Below, in pieces: positions 10,061-19,713 of a DNA stretch of 42,703 nucleotides. The DNA comes from Oscillospiraceae bacterium (GTDB taxonomy: Bacteria; Bacillota; Clostridia; Oscillospirales; Ruminococcaceae): the NCBI GenBank assembly GCA_021200775.1, contig JAJQGB010000001.1, forward strand, positions 1-42,703, in the 5' to 3' direction. The notes beneath the pieces are model-generated. The model had not been told where the DNA came from and did no database searches. It was given only the letters and a program-made list of their open reading frames with translations. The stretch's first letter is position 1; each line of letters starts with the position of its first letter. The position numbers and the translations under genes were made by a program.

Positions 10061-10945
10061 TTAATCCGTCTTCATCCTCCCCGTCAAGTCAAAGACCGTT
10101 GTCGTCTTGTCTTCCGGGTGTTCCCTCGGGGAGACTTTTACCTCTTCGGAATTAAGAGTCCGGAGTTCGCCGGCGGAGGTTCTCACTACCAGGCGGGCAT
10201 TACGGTCGATGCGGACGGCTTCGGCGAGATAGGGTTCGTCGCCGTTAAGAGGGTGAACCTCGACATTGTAGCCCAGAATAACCGAGAGCCGGGTGTAGTC
10301 ATAGAGGAAGTCCCTGCCGTGGATTTGATTAAGTCGGTTATTGATGGATTCTAAGATGTAGTCCTTCATAATGGTGTTGATGACGGGGTCCTGTTTCTTC
10401 TGGAAAACGGTCGTCGTGTTGCGGGCAAACTCCTCCGGGAAGCCGCCTTCGGGAGGATACATATTCACGCCGATTCCGATGACATAGAAACGCTCGCCGT
10501 TTACGTCGACGCCCGACTCTGTCAGGATTCCGGAAACTTTTTTGCCGCCGCTGTAAATATCGTTTACCCATTTGATTCCAACATTCCTGCCGCTTATATC
10601 ATGGATGGCGTCCGCCACCGCACAGGCGACAGCCGGTGTGATGAGCTGGGTTTCCTCAACCGTGAGGTAAGGGCAGATTGGCGGGACTTCGTCGAGCTTC
10701 GAGGCGTTCTCTCTTGCGCCGGGACGGATGAGCACCGAAAGGTAAATTCCCTCCGGAGGGCTGTAAAAGCTTCTGCCTTTACTCCCTTTCCCGGCAGTCT
10801 GGCTCTTTGCGGCGACGACAGTTCCCGATTTTGCGCCTTCCTTCCCCGCCTGCATCAGCAGGTCGTTCGTGGACGTGACTTCGTTGTAGCTGTAAATGAG
10901 AAATCCGTTCTGATGAATAAGCCCGCACTTGGGTCTCTTTAGCAT
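10061..10945 (-). CDS. birA: Biotin--[acetyl-CoA carboxylase] ligase, without HTH domain
   Basis: A 294-residue protein that attaches biotin to biotin-dependent carboxylases. The biotinyl-AMP loop appears as KGSKGRSFYSPPEG and the ATP-site motif as IKWVNDIYSGGKKVSGIL. The catalytic domain begins almost at the N-terminus (SYNEVTSTND), so the DNA-binding repressor domain of E. coli BirA is absent: a group I enzyme. A C-terminal SH3-like part follows at ~245-280. The ATG at 10945 is preceded by AGAGGTG. It stands alone on the minus strand, with the DinJ-like promoter starting at its stop codon. I see no odd residues. Confidence 0.9.
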   Translation of the reverse strand: MLKRPKCGLIHQNGFLIYSYNEVTSTNDLLMQAGKEGAKSGTVVAAKSQTAGKGSKGRSFYSPPEGIYLSVLIRPGARENASKLDEVPPICPYLTVEETQLITPAVACAVADAIHDISGRNVGIKWVNDIYSGGKKVSGILTESGVDVNGERFYVIGIGVNMYPPEGGFPEEFARNTTTVFQKKQDPVINTIMKDYILESINNRLNQIHGRDFLYDYTRLSVILGYNVEVHPLNGDEPYLAEAVRIDRNARLVVRTSAGELRTLNSEEVKVSPREHPEDKTTTVFDLTGRMKTD

Positions 10946-10999
10946 GGTAGCACCTCTACTGGATGTATATTTTGGAGTGGATATTACGTTTTGTCATAT

Positions 11000-11165
11000 G
11001 GAAACCCCTCAGTCAGCCACTTCGTGGCTGCCAGCTCCCCTTTCAGGGGAGCCTATAACTGCTTCTATCAAAGCGTTTTAAAGTAGGAAAAAAGCCTCCC
11101 CTGAAACGGGGAGACAGTTTGCTTCGCAAACCGGGACCGCCGCCGAAGGCGGTGGTGGAGGGGTT

Positions 11166-11167
<2 letters not shown>
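11000..11167. repeat. Palindromic intergenic repeat, arms A and B
   Basis: The arm starting GGAAACCCCTCAGTCAGCC (11000) is followed by a ~50-base spacer and an arm ending GGTGGTGGAGGGGTTTC (11167). It ends on the guaB stop codon, so it is likely to act as the guaB terminator. Confidence 0.85.
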
Positions 11168-12662
<1,495 letters not shown>

Positions 12663-12669
12663 TTAGGAT

Positions 12670-12698
12670 AGTGTATCACATAAAGTGGGGATTGTCAA
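12670..12698 (-). promoter_or_regulatory. guaB promoter
   Basis: TTGACA (minus strand, 12693-12698), 17 bases, TACACT (12670-12675). The -35 box directly abuts a small inverted-repeat element at 12699. Confidence 0.75.
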
Positions 12699-12786
12699 GT
12701 AGGGGCGGATATTATCCGCCCGAAAATAAATGCACAAATATAGCGGGCGGGCAGTTAGCGAAGCTAACTGTATATCCAGCCCCTAC
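12699..12786. repeat. 88-bp MITE-like element of a second family
   Basis: The ends are GTAGGGGC (12699-12706) and GCCCCTAC (12779-12786). Inside are the palindromes GGGCGGATATTATCCGCCC and CAGTTAGCGAAGCTAACTG. It fills the gap between guaB and the xylanase and belongs to a different family from the ~150-bp repeats. Confidence 0.75.
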
Positions 12787-12789
12787 AAA

Positions 12790-13857
12790 TTACGCATTTG
12801 CCAATAGTCTTCTATAGCTCTCCGTCGCTCCGTAGTTATCATCGAACAGAAGCGGCTTGTTCTTGCCACGGCACTCGTGCGGTCCCATGTGGTTGAGCCA
12901 GGAGTGCTTGTTCGAGACTCCCCAGAGGGTGACGTTCTCAATATATTCGCTGTACTCCTTGAAGATTTCAAAGTATCTCTCATAGACCTCGGCGACGTCG
13001 GAAATCATTTCCGAAGTAATCTCCTTCGGTCCTTCGTGCCAGTCGACACAGCTTACGTCCATCTCGGTGATATGGAGTCTGAGACCCGTTTTCACGTACA
13101 TGTCCATTGAACGGCGGATGCCGTCGAAGCCGTACTTCAGGACGTTTATATTCGTGTGGCACTGGAGCCCGATTACGTCGACCAGGTCACGCTCTTTCAG
13201 AGCCATTGCGGTTCTTATAATTCTGTCCCGCTTGTCCGGGCGGAACTCGCTGTAGTCGTTAAGGCAAAGCTCCGAGTCCGGGAAGTACTTTCTCGCCATT
13301 CCGTGGAGCTCAAAGAGGTAGTCGTCGCCGAGCTTCTCCCGGAAGACGTTGTGTCTCAGGTCGTCACCTTCCCGACGGTCGTTCAGAGCTTCGTTGACGA
13401 CGTCCCAGCAGTAGCAATCGCCGTACTTCTCAGCCATAAATTTGAAATGCTCGTCAAGATTACTCCGGAGCTCACTAGGTGAGAGTTGCTCGAAGACTCC
13501 CCACGGGTAGGAAGCGTGCCACGCCAGGTTGTGTCCACGGATTTTCAGCCCGTTTTCCCGGGCAAAGCCGGCGATTTTGTCGGCACCGGAAGTGTCGACG
13601 ACAAGTGACGGGTGCACAAGGCTCTCCCTGTCAGTGATTTCCGGGCGGAAATCCAGGTCTCCACGGTTGAATTTATTGACATCCTCCGGCGCCGGGTAGC
13701 CGTGCGGGTGGATGTTAAGGTATTTCATTTCGTTTTCGCAGGTGACCGTGTCGAAGTTTGCGGCGATAACTTCCGCCGCCTCGTCGAGCCACCAAGCCGA
13801 CACCGCCGCCCCCACCGTAAAGTACGGTGCGTAGGCTTCTTTCAGGGTTTTGGGCAT
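12790..13857 (-). CDS. Intracellular GH10 endo-1,4-beta-xylanase
   Basis: A 355-residue single-domain glycoside hydrolase family 10 enzyme acting on xylan or, more likely here, on xylo-oligosaccharides inside the cell. There is no signal peptide, carbohydrate-binding module or anchor. The acid/base Glu is E156 in WDVVNEAL and the nucleophile is E265 in LHITEMDV; RGHNLAWH supplies substrate-site residues. The ATG at 13857 has AAAGGAAC upstream. It lies downstream of a toxin-antitoxin pair and has no sugar-transport genes beside it in this window. The exact substrate is not known. Confidence 0.93.
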   Translation of the reverse strand: MPKTLKEAYAPYFTVGAAVSAWWLDEAAEVIAANFDTVTCENEMKYLNIHPHGYPAPEDVNKFNRGDLDFRPEITDRESLVHPSLVVDTSGADKIAGFARENGLKIRGHNLAWHASYPWGVFEQLSPSELRSNLDEHFKFMAEKYGDCYCWDVVNEALNDRREGDDLRHNVFREKLGDDYLFELHGMARKYFPDSELCLNDYSEFRPDKRDRIIRTAMALKERDLVDVIGLQCHTNINVLKYGFDGIRRSMDMYVKTGLRLHITEMDVSCVDWHEGPKEITSEMISDVAEVYERYFEIFKEYSEYIENVTLWGVSNKHSWLNHMGPHECRGKNKPLLFDDNYGATESYRRLLANA

Positions 13858-13897
13858 AATAATGTTCCTTTCTCTACTGTACTACAAAACAAGGGCA

Positions 13898-14164
13898 TTA
13901 CTTGTCTTCATAATGCCCTTTGCACTGCAATACTATTACTGTATCGTCTTCAAATCGGTATACCAAACGGTCTTTTTCACTGATTCGCCTGCTCCACGAG
14001 CCACTGAGCTCACCCTTCAAGGGTTCCGGCTTTCCGGTTCCCTCAAAAGGCGTTCTTTGTACTTCTTTCAGAAGAGCATTTAACTTTCTTAGCATCTTTT
14101 TGTCCTGAAAAAGCCAGTATTGATATTCATCCCAAGCATCTTCAACAAACTTGATGTCACTCAT
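13898..14164 (-). CDS. yoeB: Txe/YoeB-family toxin
   Basis: An 88-residue mRNA endonuclease of the YoeB type, which cleaves ribosome-bound messages. WDEYQYWLFQDKKMLRKLN matches the family start, GTGKPEPLKGELSGSWSRRI the middle, and DRLVYRFEDD with a C-terminal LQCKGHYEDK the end, where the conserved His and Tyr lie. It overlaps the antitoxin gene by 8 bases, which implies translational coupling. The full family length is present, so it is probably functional. Confidence 0.93.
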   Translation of the reverse strand: MSDIKFVEDAWDEYQYWLFQDKKMLRKLNALLKEVQRTPFEGTGKPEPLKGELSGSWSRRISEKDRLVYRFEDDTVIVLQCKGHYEDK

Positions 14165-14429
14165 TAGCCAGTTCCTCTAACTCATCCATTGTTTTTACGA
14201 CAAACTTGCCTTCCTGATACTGCTTCATAGCTTTCCGAAGTTGTTTCATATTCGATTCACAATAAAAGTCTGGTTCTGGAGCGGTAATTTCAAACGGAAT
14301 ACGTCTGTCCCTGAGAGCCTTTTTCGTATAAATCATGTAGAACGTAGTTATGTTCATGCCCATTTCGGCACACATAACATCAAGATCTTTCTTTTCCTCA
14401 TCATCAAGACGAATACTGACTGTGGTCAT
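14157..14429 (-). CDS. RelB/DinJ-type antitoxin partner of YoeB
   Basis: A 90-residue protein. The ATG at 14429 follows AAAGGAGTGAGC; the longer open frame upstream has no ribosome site. TTVSIRLDDEEKKDLDVMCA and MNITTFYMIYTKKAL give a ribbon-helix-helix fold with DinJ-like IPFEI, and the C-terminal half should wrap the toxin. It is the first gene of the pair and has its own promoter at 14460-14488. Confidence 0.9.
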   Translation of the reverse strand: MTTVSIRLDDEEKKDLDVMCAEMGMNITTFYMIYTKKALRDRRIPFEITAPEPDFYCESNMKQLRKAMKQYQEGKFVVKTMDELEELANE

Positions 14430-14459
14430 ATGGCTCACTCCTTTCTGAGTTATGACTAT

Positions 14460-14488
14460 AGTATACCACATATTGAAGCAAATTGCAA
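14460..14488 (-). promoter_or_regulatory. Promoter of the toxin-antitoxin pair
   Basis: TTGCAA (14483-14488), 17 bases, TATACT (14460-14465) on the minus strand. The same TTGCAA -35 is used by the orphan DinJ-like gene. Confidence 0.65.
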
Positions 14489-14539
14489 GCAGATTCTTTA
14501 AAATATATTCTTTTTGAAAGAAAAATGTTTCTATCATCT

Positions 14540-14652
14540 CTTAACACAAAAGTCTCCGACTTGCGTCGGAGACTTGTTAAACAATGTTTCTCTGCCGCAC
14601 ATTGTGAAGCGTACTTGTATAAACAGCGTTCCGAGCACACTGTAGAGCTCCT
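14540..14652 (-). ncRNA. Candidate ~110-nt small RNA downstream of serS
   Basis: A promoter at 14659-14687 and a strong intrinsic terminator bracket about 110 bases with no convincing reading frame. The terminator stem is AAGTCTCCGAC (14550-14560) with GTCGGAGACTT (14565-14575), followed on the minus strand by TTTGTGTT. Inside, ACAATGT pairs with ACATTGT to form a second hairpin. I cannot assign it to a known RNA family. The terminator would also end serS transcription. Confidence 0.55.
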
Positions 14653-14658
14653 ATATAT

Positions 14659-14687
14659 ATTATACAGCATAGGTGTGAAAAATGCAA
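14659..14687 (-). promoter_or_regulatory. Promoter of the small RNA candidate
   Basis: TTGCAT (14682-14687), 17 bases, TATAAT (14659-14664) on the minus strand, directly after the serS stop. Confidence 0.6.
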
Positions 14688-14706
14688 CTGTTTTTTTGAA
14701 AATTTT

Positions 14707-15987
14707 TTACCCCGTAATAACCGCTTTCCCACCCATATAAGGTCTGAGAGCCTCGGGGATTCTTACGCTTCCGTCTTCGTTGAGGTTATTCTCTAAGAAC
14801 GCTATCAACATTCTCGGCGGGGCGACGACGGTGTTGTTGAGGGTGTGGGCGAGGTATTTGCCGTTTTCGCCGTTGACACGGATTTTGAGTCTGCGAGCCT
14901 GTGCGTCGCCTAAGTTCGAGCAGGAGCCGACTTCAAAGTACTTCTTCTGTCTCGGGCTCCAGGCTTCGACGTCGAGAGACCTGACCTTCAAATCAGCAAG
15001 GTCGCCGGAGCAACATTCGAGAGTTCTTACCGGAATATCCATACTTCTGAACAAATCTACCGTATTCTTCCAGAGCTTATCGAACCAGTAAGGACTCTCC
15101 TCCGGCTTGCAAACGACAATCATTTCCTGTTTTTCAAACTGATGGATTCTGTAGACGCCCTTCTCCTCGATTCCGTGGGCGCCCTTTTCCTTACGGAAGC
15201 AGGGCGAATAGCTCGTCAGAGTCAGCGGCAACTGCTCCTCCGGGATAATCTGGTCGATGAACTTGCCTATCATCGAGTGCTCCGAAGTGCCGATGAGGTA
15301 GAGGTCTTCGCCCTCGATTTTGTACATCATAGCGTCCATTTCAGCGAAGCTCATGACTCCGTCGACAACATTTCCACGAATCATGAACGGAGGAACGCAA
15401 TAGGTGAAGCCCCGGTCAATCATGAAGTCACGTGCATATGCGATAACAGCCGAATGAAGGCGTGCGATGTCGCCCATCAGGTAGTAGAAGCCGTTTCCGG
15501 CGACACGGCGTGCGCTCTCCAGGTCGATTCCGTGGAGCTTTTCCATGATGTCGGTGTGGTAGGGAACCTCAAAATCGGGGACAAACGGCTCGCCGAACTT
15601 CTCGATTTCGACGTTCTCGGAGTCATCCTTGCCAATCGGGACGCACGGGTCGATGATGTTCGGGATTACCATCATAATCTTGTGGAGCTTCTCCTGAAGC
15701 TCGTCCTCGAGCTTTTCGAGCTCTGCAAGGCGCTCTGCCTGAGCTGTTACCTGTGCCTTGACTTCCATAGCCTTGTCCTTCTCGCCCTTAGCCATCAAGC
15801 CGCCGATTTCTTTCGAGAGCTTGTTTCTCTGGGCACGAAGCGAATCCGCCTCGGTAATAGCCGCACGGTACTCTTTATCGAGCTCCGCCGCCTGGTCTAC
15901 CAAAGGCAACTTCTCGTCCTGGTACTTCTTTTTGATGTTCTCTTTTACTAACTCCGGATTTTCACGGATTAATTTTATGTCTATCAT
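14707..15987 (-). CDS. serS: Seryl-tRNA synthetase
   Basis: A 426-residue class II enzyme of normal length that charges tRNA-Ser. Residues ~1-110 form the long antiparallel coiled-coil arm. Motif 2 is FRKEKGAHG...YRIHQFEKQE and motif 3 is NTVVAPPRMLIAFLEN. The ATG at 15987 follows AAAGGACAG, and a TATAAT lies at 16007-16012, so it has its own promoter at the edge of a palindromic repeat. I see no T-box leader upstream. serS is also an origin-proximal gene in Bacillus. Confidence 0.97.
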   Translation of the reverse strand: MIDIKLIRENPELVKENIKKKYQDEKLPLVDQAAELDKEYRAAITEADSLRAQRNKLSKEIGGLMAKGEKDKAMEVKAQVTAQAERLAELEKLEDELQEKLHKIMMVIPNIIDPCVPIGKDDSENVEIEKFGEPFVPDFEVPYHTDIMEKLHGIDLESARRVAGNGFYYLMGDIARLHSAVIAYARDFMIDRGFTYCVPPFMIRGNVVDGVMSFAEMDAMMYKIEGEDLYLIGTSEHSMIGKFIDQIIPEEQLPLTLTSYSPCFRKEKGAHGIEEKGVYRIHQFEKQEMIVVCKPEESPYWFDKLWKNTVDLFRSMDIPVRTLECCSGDLADLKVRSLDVEAWSPRQKKYFEVGSCSNLGDAQARRLKIRVNGENGKYLAHTLNNTVVAPPRMLIAFLENNLNEDGSVRIPEALRPYMGGKAVITG

Positions 15988-16022
15988 AGGTTATCTGTCC
16001 TTTCAGATTATATCATTTCGTG

Positions 16023-16245
16023 CAATTTGTCGGCTACGAAGGCTAAAGCCTCCTTGCCGAGCCATTTTCGCTGTAGCAAAAATGGCACCCCTCAGTCGCC
16101 CTTCGGGCGCCAGCTCCCCTTGACAGGGGAGCCATTTTGTATTCTTTCACAAGCCTTTGGAAGAGGAAGTCAAAGCCTCCCCTGACAAGGGGAGGGGGAC
16201 CGCCGCCGAAGGCGGTGGTGGAGGGGTGCTGATTACGGCGAAGCC
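16023..16245. repeat. Long composite palindromic repeat, arms A and B
   Basis: An outer module CAATTTGTCGGCTACG precedes arm A (CACCCCTCAGTCGCC) and arm B (GGTGGTGGAGGGGTG). The outer module recurs near 19257 and 35924. It fills the parB-serS gap. Confidence 0.8.
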
Positions 16246-16249
16246 GGAA

Positions 16250-17101
16250 TCAGCCTTGCCCTAAACTCTCCAGTATCCTTGCAATTTTCGCCAGATCCTC
16301 CTCCGAATAATACTCGATTTCGAGCTTGCCTTTGCCGTTTTTGCCGCTGACAGTTACCTTTCTGCCGGTGGTCTGGGCGAGCGACAGCTCGATTTCACAG
16401 AGAAAGGTCTCCTTTTGCGGAGATGCCTTCGGCTTTTTCTGGGTGGCTTTTGCTCGGACGAGCTGTTCGAGATTTCTTACTGTCAGCATGTCACGCTTGA
16501 CCTGCAAGGCAAGCTCAGCTCTCAGTTCTTCGTTCTCGATTCCGGCAAGCACCTTTGCGTGACCAACAGAAATTTCACCTTCACGAACCATTGCGAGGGT
16601 CTTCTCATCTAAACTCAGAAGCCTCAGTGAATTCGCAACCGCCGGTCTTGACTTGTTGACGACCTGCGCTACCTGCTCCTGGGTGTAGTTATACTTGTCC
16701 ATCAGCTCTTTGTAGCCTAATGCTTCTTCGACCGGGTTCAGGTTCTCACGCTGGAGATTCTCAACAAGCGCAAGCTCCATAGCACCCTTGTCGTCGAGTT
16801 CTTTTATGACGACGGGAACTTCGTCCAAGCCCGCCATACGGGCGGCACGCCAGCGTCTCTCACCGGCAATTATCTGATATCCTCCCGATTCAAGTGGACG
16901 GACAAGAAGCGGTTGCAGAACGCCGTGCTGTTTTATAGATTCCGAAAGCTTTGAAAGCGCTTCGTCGTCAAAATCGGTTCTCGGCTGGTCCCTGTTCGGC
17001 GAGATTTCCGTCAGCCTGAGGGTTTTCTGTTGCTGTCCATCGGTTTCATTCTGGGAAAAGAGTGCGTCCATTCCCATTCCGAGTCCTTTAATCTTAGCCA
17101 T
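16250..17101 (-). CDS. parB: Chromosome-partition protein ParB (Spo0J)
   Basis: A 283-residue CTP-dependent clamp that loads at parS and recruits condensin. The N-terminal CTPase region shows GERRWRAARMAGLDEVPV (~75-92) and ENLQRENLNPVEEA. The helix-turn-helix lies at ~125-185, with LRLLSLD and ISVGHAKVL typical of ParB rather than Noc. The C-terminal dimer domain follows a basic linker. It sits 15 bases downstream of parA on the same transcript, as soj-spo0J do in Bacillus. Confidence 0.95.
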   Translation of the reverse strand: MAKIKGLGMGMDALFSQNETDGQQQKTLRLTEISPNRDQPRTDFDDEALSKLSESIKQHGVLQPLLVRPLESGGYQIIAGERRWRAARMAGLDEVPVVIKELDDKGAMELALVENLQRENLNPVEEALGYKELMDKYNYTQEQVAQVVNKSRPAVANSLRLLSLDEKTLAMVREGEISVGHAKVLAGIENEELRAELALQVKRDMLTVRNLEQLVRAKATQKKPKASPQKETFLCEIELSLAQTTGRKVTVSGKNGKGKLEIEYYSEEDLAKIARILESLGQG

Positions 17102-17116
17102 AAAATCCTCCTTCCG

Positions 17117-17914
17117 TTACGACTTTCTGCCGTAAGTCTGACCGGTTTTCTTCTTCGCCCGTTCCAAAAACTCTATGCAGAATTTTTCATAGGCTTCTGC
17201 GCCCTTCGAGCTCCTGTCGTAGTACATAATCGGCTTCCCGTGTGACGGTGCCTCGGAAAGTGCTACATTCCGGGGGATAACCGTCTCATAAATGTCGTTC
17301 GGGAAGTACTTTTTGACCTCCGCCACGACCTGTGCCGTGAGATTATACCGCCCGACATACATCGTGAAGAGGATTCCCTCGATGTACATGTACGGGTTGT
17401 AGCCGTCCTTGATGCGCTTTATCGTGTCCATCAGCTGAACCAAGCCTTCGAGCGAGTAAAATTCGCACTGAATCGGTATCAGAACCGAGTCGCAGGCGGC
17501 AAGTGCATTGAGTGTTATGATACTCAGCGACGGCGGGCAGTCTATCAAAATAAAATCGAAGTCATTTTTGACCGGAAGTAACTGCATTTTGAGCCGCATA
17601 AGGCGGTTTTCGACGCCTGCAAGCTCGATTTCCGCTCCGGCAAGCTTCTGAGCCGATGACAGAAGCGAAACGCCCTTGAAAGCAGTCGGGACGATGGCTT
17701 CTGCCGCCCTGCACTGCCCTATCAGCACTTCGTAAACGGTGCTTGTGATTGCCCTTTTCCGGACGCCCAAGCCGGTTGTGGTGTTTCCCTGGGCGTCGAT
17801 GTCGACTACGAGCACCTTTTTTCCTTTCCCGCCGAGGGCGGCGGCGAGATTAACAACGGTAGTTGACTTCCCAACTCCGCCTTTCTGATTTGATACGGCG
17901 ATAATCTTCCCCAT
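17117..17914 (-). CDS. parA: Chromosome-partition ATPase ParA (Soj)
   Basis: A 265-residue protein. The ATG at 17914 follows AAGGGAG and gives the usual MGKIIAVSNQKGGVGKSTT start; the open frame extends further upstream without support. The deviant Walker A (KGGVGKST), Walker A' (DIDAQGNTTTGLG) and Walker B (FILIDCPPSLS) are all present. It binds DNA non-specifically as an ATP dimer and is stimulated by ParB. A parS site lies 137 bases upstream. Confidence 0.96.
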   Translation of the reverse strand: MGKIIAVSNQKGGVGKSTTVVNLAAALGGKGKKVLVVDIDAQGNTTTGLGVRKRAITSTVYEVLIGQCRAAEAIVPTAFKGVSLLSSAQKLAGAEIELAGVENRLMRLKMQLLPVKNDFDFILIDCPPSLSIITLNALAACDSVLIPIQCEFYSLEGLVQLMDTIKRIKDGYNPYMYIEGILFTMYVGRYNLTAQVVAEVKKYFPNDIYETVIPRNVALSEAPSHGKPIMYYDRSSKGAEAYEKFCIEFLERAKKKTGQTYGRKS

Positions 17915-18051
17915 GATACGCTCCCTTACATTAGTTTGAGTGAATTTCAGGCTCAATCTTTCCATTTTCCGAGCCTTTCACTGCTCCTAATTATAAGTAT
18001 AGCACAAATTTCAGACTTTGCAACCGGTTTCGACAAATTATTTTTTGGGAA

Positions 18052-18067
18052 TGTTCCACGTGGAACA
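18052..18067. promoter_or_regulatory. parS site
   Basis: TGTTCCACGTGGAACA is a perfect 16-bp palindrome differing from the Bacillus parS consensus (TGTTTCACGTGAAACA) only at a symmetric pair. It lies between noc and parA, where it would load ParB. Confidence 0.92.
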
Positions 18068-18312
18068 TTTCGGCTAACGCCGAAATGGCAAGTTTCGCTG
18101 ATGCGAAACTTGCACACAGATAATGCCTTCGGCAAACTTCGCGCTCACTGCGTTCGCACACCTCTCAGTCACGCCTGCGGCGTGACAGCTCCCCTAAATT
18201 AGGGGAGCCTTTGTTGCGCAATTCTGGCTCCCATTTTTAAGGGGAGCTGGCAGCCACGAAGTGGCTGACTGAGAGGTGCCGCACGAAGTGCGGCGTCGCC
18301 GTCAGGTGACAA
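18068..18312. repeat. Composite palindromic repeat, two A-type arms
   Basis: Arms CACCTCTCAGTCACGCC and AGCCACGAAGTGGCTGACTGAGAGGTG surround a spacer bounded by TAAATTAGGGGAGCC and TAAGGGGAGC. Short hairpins (TTTCGGC..GCCGAAA, AAGTTTCGC..GCGAAACTT) precede it. It fills the gap upstream of parA. Confidence 0.8.
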
Positions 18313-18318
18313 TTAGCA

Positions 18319-19131
18319 TCATTTCTTCAACGGTATCCTTATATGATAATCCACATACCCATCCGTCTGCGTCTTGTCAACGTTGACGTCGACGCCGGCG
18401 ATTTGCATTGTCTCGACTGCTTTATTAATAGTGTTCGTGAAGAGGCGGAGGTCTTTGAGGACGGCACTGCCTTTGCGGATTCTCTGGCAGTATTTGTCGT
18501 GTTCGAGCATGGAATCAACCAACGATTCCGTTTTCTCGACGTTCAGCTTCCCTTTTACGACCTTTTTCAGCGCTTCGTCACGCTTTTCGTCTGTCGGAAG
18601 CTTCAGAAGTGCCCTTGCGTGGCGCTCTGTAAGCCCGTTTTCAGTGATAATCTGCCTCTGGGAAGCTGTGAGTTTAAGCAGGCGGAGCTTGTTCGCAAGA
18701 GTCGACTGGGCATATCCTAGCCTGTAGGCGGCGTCCTCCTGGGTCATTCCGTAGAGATCGATTAGCTTCGAGATGGCGTCCGCCTCCTCAAAAAAGCTCA
18801 GATCTTCACGCTGGAGGTTCTCGACAAGGGAAAGAAGTGCCGAAGTCCGGTCGCTGGCTTCGGTTATGATACACGGAACGGTCGCAAGCCCCGCAATCAT
18901 CGCCGCACGAAGACGTCTCTCCCCGGCAATGAGCTCGTAGCCGGAGCTTGTCTCCCGCACCGATAAGGGAGAGATAATCCCGTCCGCCTTAATGCTCGCC
19001 GCCAGGTTCATTAGCTCGTCCCGTTCAAAGGTCTTGCGAGGCTGATAAGGGTTCGGCGCAATCTCCTCGCAAGGAATCTCCACCACCCGTGCCGCCACCT
19101 TCTCCTTCTTCGGCAGGAAAATTTTTGCCAT
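18319..19131 (-). CDS. noc: ParB-like nucleoid occlusion protein Noc
   Basis: A 270-residue ParB paralogue. GERRLRAAMIAGLATVPCII and ENLQREDLSFFEEADAI form the CTPase core, and the helix-turn-helix region contains NGLTERHARALLKL, the signature that separates Noc from ParB. Its place between rsmG and parA matches Bacillus, where Noc blocks division over the nucleoid. The short Lys-rich N-terminus (MAKIFLPKKEK) could be the membrane-binding segment. The Noc/ParB distinction rests on motif and position. No Bacillus-type Noc site (ATTTCCCGGGAAAT) was noticed in the window. Confidence 0.85.
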   Translation of the reverse strand: MAKIFLPKKEKVAARVVEIPCEEIAPNPYQPRKTFERDELMNLAASIKADGIISPLSVRETSSGYELIAGERRLRAAMIAGLATVPCIITEASDRTSALLSLVENLQREDLSFFEEADAISKLIDLYGMTQEDAAYRLGYAQSTLANKLRLLKLTASQRQIITENGLTERHARALLKLPTDEKRDEALKKVVKGKLNVEKTESLVDSMLEHDKYCQRIRKGSAVLKDLRLFTNTINKAVETMQIAGVDVNVDKTQTDGYVDYHIRIPLKK

Positions 19132-19255
19132 AATATCACGTCCTTGTAGTAATAACTATATTCTCTATACATATATTACCATAAAGCTGTGATTATTTCC
19201 AGTGGAAAATATCGGGAGGATTCGACGGAATCTGCTTTGCTACTGCAATTACGTA

Positions 19256-19545
19256 ACAATTTGTCGGCTCCGTCGGCTAGCGCCGACTACACCGACGTGC
19301 TCGCCCTGCGGGCTCGCACACCTCTCAGTCAGCCTTCGGCTGCCAGCTCCCCTTAGTAAGGGGAGCCAGAATTCGTCTCACGAAGTCTCGTTCAAGAACA
19401 CAAAGTTACCCTAAGTACAAAAAGGCTCCCCTGTCAAGGGGAGCTGGCGCACGAAGTGCGACTGAGAGGTGCGCCGACCAGCGGGAGGCGCTCGGCAAGG
19501 CGGCTTTAGCCGCCGCAGACGACATAGTGCAAGCTAATTTGCCTG
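19256..19545. repeat. Long composite palindromic repeat
   Basis: The outer module CAATTTGTCGGCTCCGTCGG and GCACACCTCTCAGTCAGCC open the left arm. The right arm is GGCTCCCCTGTCAAGG...GACTGAGAGGTGCG, and GGCGGCTTTAGCCGCC closes the element. At ~290 bp it is the longest copy seen. Confidence 0.8.
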
Positions 19546-19551
19546 CACCGC

Positions 19552-19692
19552 CTAACTCCGGTTCAAAATCTTTGCAAAAACCTCTTCCGCAGGCACAGAT
19601 TCTCCATTTTTAGCCTGTCCAAGACTCGTCTCCATCATCAAATCGAACTCCTCACGGTTCATTTCGTCGATAGCTCTCGGCATTGTTTCCAT
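19552..19692 (-). CDS. Orphan 46-residue antitoxin-like protein
   Basis: ATG at 19692, with GGAGAG upstream, reads METMPRAIDEMNREEFDLMM and continues through SLGQAKNGESVPAEEVFAKI to a TAG at 19552. The pattern of MPRAIDEMN, a long helix and SVP.EEVFA is common in short RelB-like antitoxins of clostridia, which often lack a ribbon-helix-helix. No toxin gene adjoins it. It lies directly after the terminator of the structured RNA candidate and just before a palindromic repeat. The gene is too short for standard length cut-offs. Confidence 0.65.
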   Translation of the reverse strand: METMPRAIDEMNREEFDLMMETSLGQAKNGESVPAEEVFAKILNRS

Positions 19693-19713
19693 TAATAACT
19701 CTCCAAACATAAA

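Noticed and set aside
15142-15951. Long plus-strand open frame of 269 codons opposite serS
   Set aside because: It is a shadow of serS: low-complexity Leu/Val/Asp composition, no ribosome site and no known motif.
15988-16250. T-box leader upstream of serS
   Set aside because: The gap is filled by a palindromic repeat and a promoter; no T-box sequence or specifier stem was seen.
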